64,000 bases of DNA from Pedobacter frigoris. Lineage in GTDB: Bacteria; Bacteroidota; Bacteroidia; Sphingobacteriales; Sphingobacteriaceae. Position 1 is the stretch's first letter. Every line of letters starts with the position of its first letter. Of the stretch, positions 34,445 through 41,925 are shown in pieces. The position numbers and the translations under genes are program-made. The stretch lies in the NCBI RefSeq assembly GCF_005116445.1, contig NZ_SWBQ01000005.1:248001-312000 (forward strand). Direction: 5' to 3'. The notes under the pieces were generated by a model. The model was not told where the DNA came from. It searched no databases and saw only the letters and a list, made by a program, of their open reading frames with translations.

Positions 34445-35060
34445 AAAGATTGGGGTTTTAGGAACTTTGCTTTTTCTGCTGTGCGTTAATATTTGCCTGG
34501 CACAATCTTCGGAGGCAACGCAGTTGCTCTTGAACATAGAGAAATTATCACAACTGAAGAACATCCTGACGGATATGAAAAAAGGATATACCATTGTGTC
34601 AAATGGTTACCGTTCGGTAAAGAATATTGCAGAAGGGAATTTTTCTCTGCACGAGGTGTTCTTGGATGGGATGATGCTGGTGTCTCCGGAAGTAAAAAAA
34701 TATGCGAGGGTAGCAGACATCATTACCTATCAGAAGAACATTGTTTCAGAATATAAGCGGGCACTGAAGGCTTTTCGTTCGGCGGATATGTTTTCAGCGG
34801 ATGAACTCGAATATGTGGGACTGGTCTATGAAAATCTGTTTGACCAGAGCTTGCAGAACTTGGAGGATCTGACAATGGTGATTACTTCTTCTAAACTCCG
34901 CATGAGCGATGATGAAAGGCTTCGGGCAATAGATAGGATATTCCTTGATGCCCAGGACAAGCTGATGTTCCTTCGAAACTTCAATTCAGAGACCAATATG
35001 CTTTTGCTCCAGAAAAAAAAGCAGAAAAAGGAAATTGGACAGCTCAAAGGCCTTTACTGA
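34431..35060 (+). CDS. Exported helical protein of the tra operon, copy 2
   Basis: 209 residues. A signal peptide (KRIKKIGVLGTLLFLLCVNICLAQ) is followed by the shared GY-x-[IV]-V-S-[ND]-G repeat region and a C-terminal helical part (LRMSDDERLRAIDRIFLDAQDKLMFLRNFNSETNMLLLQKKKQKKEIGQLKGLY). It is paralogous to the protein at 33806-34444: both carry the K-K-G-Y-[DT]-[IV]-V-S-[DN]-G and [SG]-L-H-E-[AV]-F blocks at similar positions, so the pair arose by tandem duplication. Location between TraI and TraJ suggests an extracellular or periplasmic part of the channel. Confidence 0.75.
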   Translation: MKRIKKIGVLGTLLFLLCVNICLAQSSEATQLLLNIEKLSQLKNILTDMKKGYTIVSNGYRSVKNIAEGNFSLHEVFLDGMMLVSPEVKKYARVADIITYQKNIVSEYKRALKAFRSADMFSADELEYVGLVYENLFDQSLQNLEDLTMVITSSKLRMSDDERLRAIDRIFLDAQDKLMFLRNFNSETNMLLLQKKKQKKEIGQLKGLY

Positions 35061-35077
35061 TTTTAAACTAGAAAATT

Positions 35078-36277
35078 ATGGATAGAAAGATTTTTTTAAG
35101 CGCCGTTTTGGTGCTGATCGGGATGGTGTTGCCCCTGGTTTCCTTTGGGCAGGGAGTATCGGAGTCGCTTCGTGGGATGCAGCCGGTTTTGGACAGGGTA
35201 TATTCGGAAATGATGCCGCTCTGTGCTCGGCTCATTGATGTTGGTCGTGGTTTGGCAGGATTTGGTGCGCTATGGTATATCGGTTCTCGGGTATGGAAAC
35301 AGATTGCCCAGGCCGAGGCAATTGATTTTTATCCCTTGCTTCGTCCGTTTGCCTTGGGGCTGGCAATACTGATGTTTCCTATGGTCATTAGTTTGATGAA
35401 CGGAGTTTTGCAGCCGACAGTTTCGGCAACTGGTGAAATGGTGAAGGATTCCAACAAGGCGATTGAAAGGTTACTCGCTGAAAAGGAAGCTGCCTTGAAA
35501 AAGACAAAGAAGTGGCAGGTCTATGTTGGGGAGTCTGGGGATGGTGACAGAGAGAAGTGGTATAAGTACAGACATCCAAAAGACCCGAATGGTGATGATG
35601 AAGGGTTTTTGGACGGGATGGCCAACGACATCAGTTTCTATATGGAAAAGCAGCAGTACAACTTTGAAAACTCGATCAAAAAGTGGATGAGCCAGGTGCT
35701 GGAGGTATTGTATGCGGCAGCTGCGCTTTGCATCAATGTGGTACGGACGTTTATGCTGATCGTTATGGCAATCCTTGGGCCTTTGGTTTTTGGCTTTGCG
35801 GTATTTGATGGGTTTCAGCAGACTTTGACGGTATGGATTGCAAGATACGTGAACATTTTTCTCTGGCTTCCCATTGCCAATATCTTCGGGAGCATCTTGG
35901 GTAAGATCCAGGAAAATATGTTGCGCCTTGATATTTCCCAGATCGATTCCGCTGGAGATACCTTTTTCTCCTCGACCGATATTGCTTACCTCATATTCCT
36001 TTTGATTGGTGTGGTTGGTTACGCCTGCGTACCCTCGGTTGCAAATTACGTAGTCCACGCAGGCGGCGGAAATACGGTGGTGCAAAAAGTGAATTCGATC
36101 ATTTCGGGAAGCTCTTCTGCTGGGATGCGTGGGGCTTCAGCAGGTGCGGGTATGGCGGCGGATGGTCTTGGTGACCTTGCAAGAAAGGTAAGCCAGGGAT
36201 ATGCGGCTCAAAGTACTGGTGATTATTTTCCAGATGGTGGAAATGCGCACCAACGCGATAAGCTTTCGGGCAAGTAA
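35078..36277 (+). CDS. traJ: TraJ conjugative transposon protein (VirB6-like)
   Basis: 399 residues. The N-terminal signal segment, VLVLIGMVLPLVSFGQGVSESLRGMQPVLDRVYSEMMPLC, leads into several membrane helices. These include GLAGFGALWYIGSRVWKQI, FALGLAILMFPMVISLMNGVL, LCINVVRTFMLIVMAILGPLVFGFAVFDG, ARYVNIFLWLPIANIFGSILG and IAYLIFLLIGVVGYACVPSVANYVV. This multi-span layout with the central soluble loop is that of TraJ, the VirB6-like channel platform in Bacteroidota systems. The Gly/Ala/Ser-rich C-terminal tail is also usual. Length and order (before traK) agree with the family. Confidence 0.9.
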   Translation: MDRKIFLSAVLVLIGMVLPLVSFGQGVSESLRGMQPVLDRVYSEMMPLCARLIDVGRGLAGFGALWYIGSRVWKQIAQAEAIDFYPLLRPFALGLAILMFPMVISLMNGVLQPTVSATGEMVKDSNKAIERLLAEKEAALKKTKKWQVYVGESGDGDREKWYKYRHPKDPNGDDEGFLDGMANDISFYMEKQQYNFENSIKKWMSQVLEVLYAAAALCINVVRTFMLIVMAILGPLVFGFAVFDGFQQTLTVWIARYVNIFLWLPIANIFGSILGKIQENMLRLDISQIDSAGDTFFSSTDIAYLIFLLIGVVGYACVPSVANYVVHAGGGNTVVQKVNSIISGSSSAGMRGASAGAGMAADGLGDLARKVSQGYAAQSTGDYFPDGGNAHQRDKLSGK

Positions 36278-36321
36278 GCCTTGGTCTAACTACTTTATAC
36301 TAATTACTAAATACTAGAGAA

Positions 36322-36933
36322 ATGTTTACACAATTTAAAAATATAGATACCGCCTTTAAGCATATCAAGACCTTTAGTCTCTTCCTGATCACTGCCTGCG
36401 TACTGGTTTCGGGTTTTGCGATCTACAAGAGCTTTGATATGGTGAGTACAAACAATGCCAAGGTGTATATCCTTGCCAACGGTAAGGCCATCGAAGCGTT
36501 TTCGGCAGAGCGAAAGGATAACATTGGCGTTGAAATTAGGGATCATGTGAAAATGTTCCACCACTGGTTTTTTACGCTCGACCCGGATGAAAAGGTAATT
36601 CAGCGCAATATGCTATTGGCGCTGAACTTGGCAGATCAGAGCGCAAAGAAAAGTTATGATAATCTGAAAGAGCAAGGTTATTTCACCAACCTAATTTCTG
36701 CCAATATCTCCCAGGAGATTGCTGTGGATTCGGTGGAACTTAATCTAGATGTCTATCCCTATTACTTCAAGTGTTTTGCCACGCAGCAATTGATCCGCTC
36801 CACTTCGACGGTTGTTAGGCGTTTGGTAACCCAAGGTTATTTGCGCAACGTTTCTCGTTCGGACAATAATCCGCACGGGTTTTTGATCCAGCGCTGGGAA
36901 ACTTTGGAGAATTCGGATGTGGTAAAGCCGTAA
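36322..36933 (+). CDS. traK: TraK conjugative transposon protein (VirB8-like)
   Basis: 203 residues. A short cytosolic N-terminus (FTQFKNIDTAFKHIKTF) is followed by a membrane helix at about 18-36 (SLFLITACVLVSGFAIY) and a periplasmic domain. The domain contains VYILANGKAIEAFSAERKDNIGVEIRDHVKMFHHWFFTLDPDEKVIQRN and ends QGYLRNVSRSDNNPHGFLIQRWE. This is the TraK family, the VirB8-like scaffold that links the inner-membrane complex with the outer core. Gene order traJ-traK is conserved in Bacteroidota elements. Confidence 0.93.
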   Translation: MFTQFKNIDTAFKHIKTFSLFLITACVLVSGFAIYKSFDMVSTNNAKVYILANGKAIEAFSAERKDNIGVEIRDHVKMFHHWFFTLDPDEKVIQRNMLLALNLADQSAKKSYDNLKEQGYFTNLISANISQEIAVDSVELNLDVYPYYFKCFATQQLIRSTSTVVRRLVTQGYLRNVSRSDNNPHGFLIQRWETLENSDVVKP

Positions 36934-36936
36934 GCT

Positions 36937-37164
36937 ATGGGATGGTTCAAGAGAAAAAGCAAAGAAGAGACTGGGGATAGGTCTTTTGATGTGGTGGCTG
37001 AGCGGATCGCAGGAAAAATACTTAACTGGCAGAACTTGCTTTCAGCAAAGCTGAATGCCAAGGCCAAAAAATATAATCCAAAAAAGATCCTATTGGTGAT
37101 GGCTGTCTTAGGATTGCTATTCGGAGGCTACTGCCTATGGCTGGTAACATGCCTATTTAGATAA
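36937..37164 (+). CDS. Small membrane protein in the TraL position
   Basis: 75 residues. A basic N-terminal part (KRKSKEETGDRSFDVVAERIAGKILNWQNLLSAKLNAKAKKYNPKK) is followed by one membrane helix (ILLVMAVLGLLFGGYCLWLVTCLF). It sits between traK and traM with three- and 26-base gaps. This is where TraL, a small one-helix protein, is found in CTnDOT-like operons. The exact role of TraL is not established. Confidence 0.75.
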   Translation: MGWFKRKSKEETGDRSFDVVAERIAGKILNWQNLLSAKLNAKAKKYNPKKILLVMAVLGLLFGGYCLWLVTCLFR

Positions 37165-37190
37165 TCGATTATTTATACAAATCAATTTTT

Positions 37191-38234
37191 ATGGAAACAA
37201 TTAAAAAAACAAGGGACAAAAGGAAAATCCTTTTGGTGCTGCCGCTGATGCTTTTGCCATTTATGGCACTTGCATTTTATGCGATGGGTGGCGGTCGAGG
37301 TGAGATTATTGATACAAAGCTTGCAAGCAAGGGAATCAATACCGCGCTGCCAGATGCAAATTTCAAGGCGGAAGAGCCTGTAGACAAGATGGGGTTTTAT
37401 GCCAAGGCGGGAAAGGATACTTCAGCTGAAAATGGTGTTTCGGGAATTGCGGGCAAACTGGGGTTTGGAGCAGAGGATCAAAAGACCTCTGAGATCAATG
37501 CCAAGCTGGAAGCATTGAACAGGGAAATCAATTCACCGGTTGCACCTACGGTGGAAGCAAAGGCGAAAGTTAATTCGGGTAGCGGAAGTGCTTCGATTTC
37601 TGCAGATGTCGACCGCTTAGAACAGATGATGAAATCCATGCAAGAGGGCAAACAGAAAGACCCGGAAATGGAGCAGATGAATTCCGTTTTGGAAAAGATA
37701 TTGGATATCCAAAACCCTATTCGGGCGCAACAAAAGGTTTTGGGCAGGATCTATTCAGGACAGGATCTGGAAAAATTTTCAGCAATTACTGCGGTGATTG
37801 ATGGGAATCAAAAGGTGGTACAGGGAGCTTCGGTGAAATTGCGGTTGACCGATTCGGTACTGCTTTCTGGGATAATAATCCCGAAGGGGCACCTGCTTTT
37901 TGGTTTGTGCAAGATTACCAATCAGCGTTTGTTACTAGACATCAAGAATGTGCGTCTGGGTAGCCAAATTATTCCGGTTGACCTTTCGGTGTATTCGCTA
38001 GACGGTATGCCAGGGATTGATGCGCCTGATGCGGTTTTTCGTGATGCGGCTGGCATGGGTGCGGCTGATGGGATTTCGGGTGTTTCGGTTTACGGCCTGG
38101 AGGGTGTTGGAGGGGAACTCGCTGGTGCTGGGATCGATGCGGCGAAATCGCTTTTATCAAGAAAAGTGCGTATCGTGAAAGTTAAACTAAAGGCTGGTTT
38201 TCCTGTATTGCTTCGAGTAAACAGGCAATTGTAG
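37191..38234 (+). CDS. traM: TraM conjugative transposon protein (VirB10-like)
   Basis: 347 residues. An N-terminal membrane helix (ILLVLPLMLLPFMALAFYAMGGG) is followed by a long low-complexity linker (about 45-170). The C-terminal beta domain contains VLLSGIIIPKGHLLFGLCKITNQRLLLDIKNVRLGSQIIPVDLSVYSLDGMPGIDAP, the TraM/VirB10 core, and ends VRIVKVKLKAGFPVLLRVNRQL. VirB10-like proteins span the envelope and sense ATP use. In related operons traN (VirB9-like) comes next; here the next gene is unrelated. Length is a little below the family average. Confidence 0.92.
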   Translation: METIKKTRDKRKILLVLPLMLLPFMALAFYAMGGGRGEIIDTKLASKGINTALPDANFKAEEPVDKMGFYAKAGKDTSAENGVSGIAGKLGFGAEDQKTSEINAKLEALNREINSPVAPTVEAKAKVNSGSGSASISADVDRLEQMMKSMQEGKQKDPEMEQMNSVLEKILDIQNPIRAQQKVLGRIYSGQDLEKFSAITAVIDGNQKVVQGASVKLRLTDSVLLSGIIIPKGHLLFGLCKITNQRLLLDIKNVRLGSQIIPVDLSVYSLDGMPGIDAPDAVFRDAAGMGAADGISGVSVYGLEGVGGELAGAGIDAAKSLLSRKVRIVKVKLKAGFPVLLRVNRQL

Positions 38235-38235
38235 A

Positions 38236-39891
38236 ATGGAAAAGCTTAGCCGTCAATTGGCGGACATTGGGCTCTCGGATGAAAATTTACGGCAAAAAAT
38301 AAACGCTTTTTTTGCCGAGGGTAATCCTTTGGTACTTGAACGTTCCATCGGAAAAGCTAAGGTCAGGTTCGATTTGGAAATCAGATTGGCTGAAAATGGG
38401 GATGTCGAACTGTTAGGCTATGAGCTATGGAAACCTAGGTTAGTGGAGATACCTGAGCATTTCAACTATGGCACCCCAACCCAACCGATTGAAGAGCAGC
38501 TGAAGCTAATTGATTTTCCCTTGGTGCTTCCACAGGATTTTATGTCACGACGGGATGAAAATGAAACGTTTGATCAGATTGGCAATGTGTTCCAAGAATT
38601 CAACCACCTTGAGTTTTTTCTTTTGGGAGAGGATGATGACGTGGAGTTCAAGAAGGTAAATCAGATGCAGAACATGCTGCTTGTCAAATATGGGGCCGGC
38701 AATGGTATGAAAGATTACCTATTAAAAATCGATAAAAACTACTGGAAGAAAAAGTTTTATGAGACATTTCCTTTTCCACCAACACTGCATGTAGGTGCAG
38801 TAATTAACAGAATTAATGACACGGGCAGGCTTCAGCACTTAAGTGAGCTGACAAAGGGCTACCCCGAAAACAAATTGATTATGAACTTGAATAATTTAGA
38901 GAACCTCCGTGAGGAGATGGCGAACTTGGGTTTTAAAAAAGAGCTCATTGAGCAGATGGAAGAAAAGATGAAAGCGAATGTGGCTGATTTTAAATTGTAT
39001 GATTCAATGGAGGCAACAAGGGGCCGAGTTGACATGACTTTGTTCTTCAAACAGTCGGGTCAATCGGATTATTATTACCTCAATAAGTTTGAGGTGTGCC
39101 ACGAAAAAGGTCAAGCAATACCAGATGGACAGAAGATCATGGTGCTTACACAAATGGAGGGGGCGGATAAGGGAATGAACAAAAATTTCGTTCATATTGC
39201 CGAGGGCATTGCATTTTTCAATGGGCAGAAAGATATGCTTAAAGAACAAAAAGGAATTAGTCATTTGATGGTTGGCAAGGATGCCAATTCTGCGGTCAAA
39301 CTGGCAACAATGGAAGATGGAAAGGTGAATTATGTGCAAAAAGAATTTGGACAGACCTATCGTACCTCGCCGATCAACCAGACGATTTATGTTGAAAAAG
39401 GAAAAGGGTTTTCGGCCGAGCAGGCAGTGAATTTAATCCAAGGTCGCGCTGTTTACCGTGATGACATGGTTTCCCAAGCTGGCCAGCAGTACAAGGCTTG
39501 GATCAAATTGGATTTCGATGTGCCAAAGGATAGATTTAATAATTTTATGATTAACCAATATACTGACCCGGCTTATGGGTTTGACTTATCTAAGGTGCTT
39601 GATAAATTTGAGATCAAGGAATTAGGCGACCCTGCAAAACGTGAGATTTTAGAAGGAAGCATCCGTAATGGTAACAGGGCAATGGTGACAGTTGAAAAGA
39701 ATGGTGAACCTGTGAAGTTGGAGCTGGAAGCGGTGCCGCGTTATAGCCAGATCAACCTTTACACCAAGGATGGAAGACCTGAAAAACGTGAGCAGTTCTT
39801 AAAGCAACCTGATATGAAGCAGGAATATGCGCAGAGCAGGAATAAGGCCCAGGAAAAAAATAAAAAGCAGGGCCAGGGATTGGGCGTTTAG
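38236..39891 (+). CDS. DUF3945-like mobile-element protein
   Basis: 551 residues, starting one base after the traM stop. The C-terminal third has the DUF3945 style of repeat: YKAWIKLDFDVPKDRFNNFMINQYTDPAYGFDLSKVL, then EILEGSIRNGNRAMVTVEKNGEPVKLELEAVPRYSQINLYTKDGRPEKREQFL. The N-terminal two thirds are unclassified, with repeated LFFKQSGQSDYYYLNKFEV- and MVLTQMEGADKG-type strands. Such proteins are common in Bacteroidota plasmids and ICEs near topB or tra genes, without known function. The basic, Gln-rich tail may bind nucleic acid. It occupies the slot where traN would be expected. Confidence 0.65.
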   Translation: MEKLSRQLADIGLSDENLRQKINAFFAEGNPLVLERSIGKAKVRFDLEIRLAENGDVELLGYELWKPRLVEIPEHFNYGTPTQPIEEQLKLIDFPLVLPQDFMSRRDENETFDQIGNVFQEFNHLEFFLLGEDDDVEFKKVNQMQNMLLVKYGAGNGMKDYLLKIDKNYWKKKFYETFPFPPTLHVGAVINRINDTGRLQHLSELTKGYPENKLIMNLNNLENLREEMANLGFKKELIEQMEEKMKANVADFKLYDSMEATRGRVDMTLFFKQSGQSDYYYLNKFEVCHEKGQAIPDGQKIMVLTQMEGADKGMNKNFVHIAEGIAFFNGQKDMLKEQKGISHLMVGKDANSAVKLATMEDGKVNYVQKEFGQTYRTSPINQTIYVEKGKGFSAEQAVNLIQGRAVYRDDMVSQAGQQYKAWIKLDFDVPKDRFNNFMINQYTDPAYGFDLSKVLDKFEIKELGDPAKREILEGSIRNGNRAMVTVEKNGEPVKLELEAVPRYSQINLYTKDGRPEKREQFLKQPDMKQEYAQSRNKAQEKNKKQGQGLGV

Positions 39892-39906
39892 ATTGTAAGG
39901 ATATTC

Positions 39907-39931
39907 AAAGGGTTGCAAATAGCAACCCTTT
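39907..39931 (+). terminator. Intrinsic terminator of the tra operon
   Basis: 10-bp perfect stem AAAGGGTTGC / GCAACCCTTT with a 5-base loop, 15 bases after the last tra-operon stop. It separates the operon from the convergent cargo genes. Confidence 0.8.
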
Positions 39932-39950
39932 CTTAATTTAAGAGACAAAA

Positions 39951-41237
39951 TCACTTTATGCTTTCCATATCTTTTATTTTTGTTAACTGCCATCCAAGCT
40001 TCTTAAAAGATTTAATCATCTCTAACTTCTCAGGCTCAGAATGTTCATCCTCAAGCTTTGCATAGCCGAAAACAAAATCTTCTCCACTTCTGGACATACC
40101 CAATGCTCCAACTTCTGCGCATTTAAAATCATGTAGATAATGATGGTGAGTTAAGCTTAGAGCAATAAAGTCATCCAAATCTTCTCGATTAAAATCATCG
40201 TCAAAGAAAATAAATACCATATTGATTTTAGGCATTAAATAATGTGTCCGGTTGAGCTTGATTTTTGATGACTTTCCATAAACACAATCTTCATGATATT
40301 TCAGAAATGCTCTGGCAAAGTCAGCACGATCAAATCGGTTGAGTCTAAAAAAAAGTTTGGCTAAAAAATTCCCATTTTCTGTATTTATCAATAGGTTTTT
40401 AACCAAATGATCGATAAAATAACTTTCCTGCTCAAAATGCTCTTTTTGTGCAGAAAGCTTAGACTTTAAATATTTATTCCATTGTCCATCTAAGAACATC
40501 GAAATTCCATTAACTAATTTGTGATTTAACTCTGGGGAAAATTTAAAACCTGAATTGATGTAATTTGCAATTAAATCTAGTTCAGAACCTAAAACCATAG
40601 TCACTTTTTCTCCATCTAAAGCAATTTTTTCAATGGCACTTGCTGCGCTAATTTTATCATTTGTATGAAAGTCATACTCTTCCCTGGGAAACATAAAGGC
40701 GGGGTGGGTGCTGAATAAATTACAACGTGAAGTTAAGTATTGAATCATGTCAGGAAGTGTACTCATTTCAGTAATTGCAGATTTCCAAGCAAGAGCATCC
40801 ATTATAGTGAAATGTTTGCTATTTCTAAATACTGATGTTTGGTAATACTTTACATCTTGACTGAGATTAATGACAATTCTGTATACATGATTAATGGTCT
40901 CTTTAATAAACACTTCTTCACTACGATCAGGATGTTTAAGAACAATTGGGCGTTGTCCAAATAGTTTTCTTTCGGCTCCTTCAATCTGGCTTATTGCTTT
41001 TTCAATGGTGTTATTAAAATAGCGTTCATAATTGCCCTTAAAAGTGTAATTTTTAACCGAAACAATTAAGCAGATATCATCAAATACAACCAAGAGATCA
41101 CAGATTTCTTTATAATCTTTTGCAATGTCCAAGGGGCCAGGAAAACACCAGTATTTTAAGAAGGATTGATATGCAATAAAATTGACAAAATCTTCCCCTG
41201 CTTGTCCTTTATCCAATTCTAGATCGTTGTTCATCAT
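39951..41237 (-). CDS. Putative PD-(D/E)XK-like nuclease of the PHP-ATPase cluster
   Basis: 428 residues. The N-terminal 65 residues (GQAGEDFVNFIAYQSFLKYWCFPGPLD ... EICDLLVVFDDICLIVSVKNYTF) have the order of a PD-(D/E)XK restriction-like fold: Glu in GEDF, Asp in CDLLVVF, and [S/E]-x-K in SVK, where Ser stands at the usual Glu. The remaining 350 residues show no known domain. It is read in the same direction as the two upstream genes, 94 bases after the smaller one, so it may be the third member of a defence unit. Activity is uncertain because of the Ser substitution. Confidence 0.55.
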   Translation of the reverse strand: MMNNDLELDKGQAGEDFVNFIAYQSFLKYWCFPGPLDIAKDYKEICDLLVVFDDICLIVSVKNYTFKGNYERYFNNTIEKAISQIEGAERKLFGQRPIVLKHPDRSEEVFIKETINHVYRIVINLSQDVKYYQTSVFRNSKHFTIMDALAWKSAITEMSTLPDMIQYLTSRCNLFSTHPAFMFPREEYDFHTNDKISAASAIEKIALDGEKVTMVLGSELDLIANYINSGFKFSPELNHKLVNGISMFLDGQWNKYLKSKLSAQKEHFEQESYFIDHLVKNLLINTENGNFLAKLFFRLNRFDRADFARAFLKYHEDCVYGKSSKIKLNRTHYLMPKINMVFIFFDDDFNREDLDDFIALSLTHHHYLHDFKCAEVGALGMSRSGEDFVFGYAKLEDEHSEPEKLEMIKSFKKLGWQLTKIKDMESIK

Positions 41238-41331
41238 TTATGCTTTGGAGTATTTAATGTATTCTAAATTTGAATGATTAAATCGCTAATGCAATTAGTA
41301 AAGCCATAATTAAATTTAAAGAAATATCTTT

Positions 41332-41925
41332 CTATAAATTGAAATTATTGAAGGTTTCAATTGTATTTAAAAGTTGATCTTTTGAAATGATTAAAAGGTT
41401 AGATGTATTAAATGTTGGCTTATCTACATTTCTAAGGAATTCAAAATATCGGTAAAGGTTTAAGAATGCACGATGCTTCTCATCATTATAACCGACGGCA
41501 ATTCCAATTCTTCCCAATACTGAGGCATTGATTGCGCCTCCCATCAAATGTTTTCTGCTAACATTGTTTTCAACTTCAATCGCCATAAAGCACCTAGCGT
41601 TATAATTTGTGTAATAGAGCACCTCCACTTTTTGGTTAATTAATGCTATAATTTGATTACCATCCGTCGCCTCATTTATCAAACCGAGATTTTCCAAATG
41701 AATCTTGCATAACATTCTGAAAAATTGGATTTGGTTATTAAAAACATCATTGTGTTCAGCAGTCATATGTATTCCATCTTCAATGGCAAAAGGCCCGATT
41801 GCGACATCGACCCTGGGTGCATAAAGCCCATTGCCCATTTGCGACCGCCACTCAACAATCGTTTGGAACCCGAGTCTATCCTCTAAACTATTTTTTAGTA
41901 TAGCCTGATAATTACCTACGCTCAT
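41332..41925 (-). CDS. Small nuclease-like partner of the PHP-ATPase
   Basis: 197 residues. YAPRVDVAIGPFAI at about 35-48 and CFMAIEVENNVSRKHLMGGAINASVLGRIGIAVGYND at about 111-147 resemble the acidic strands of a PD-(D/E)XK fold (Asp in RVDVAIG, Glu-x-Glu in IEVEN, then SRKH). It has no membrane or signal sequence. The start overlaps the stop of the PHP-ATPase gene by four bases (ATGA), so the two are translated together and probably act in one complex. I know of no named family. Confidence 0.55.
   Translation of the reverse strand: MSVGNYQAILKNSLEDRLGFQTIVEWRSQMGNGLYAPRVDVAIGPFAIEDGIHMTAEHNDVFNNQIQFFRMLCKIHLENLGLINEATDGNQIIALINQKVEVLYYTNYNARCFMAIEVENNVSRKHLMGGAINASVLGRIGIAVGYNDEKHRAFLNLYRYFEFLRNVDKPTFNTSNLLIISKDQLLNTIETFNNFNL

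Noticed and set aside
33806..35060. Tellurite resistance function for the TerB-like labelled proteins
   Set aside because: No tellurite gene context; signal peptides and tra-operon position point to conjugation.
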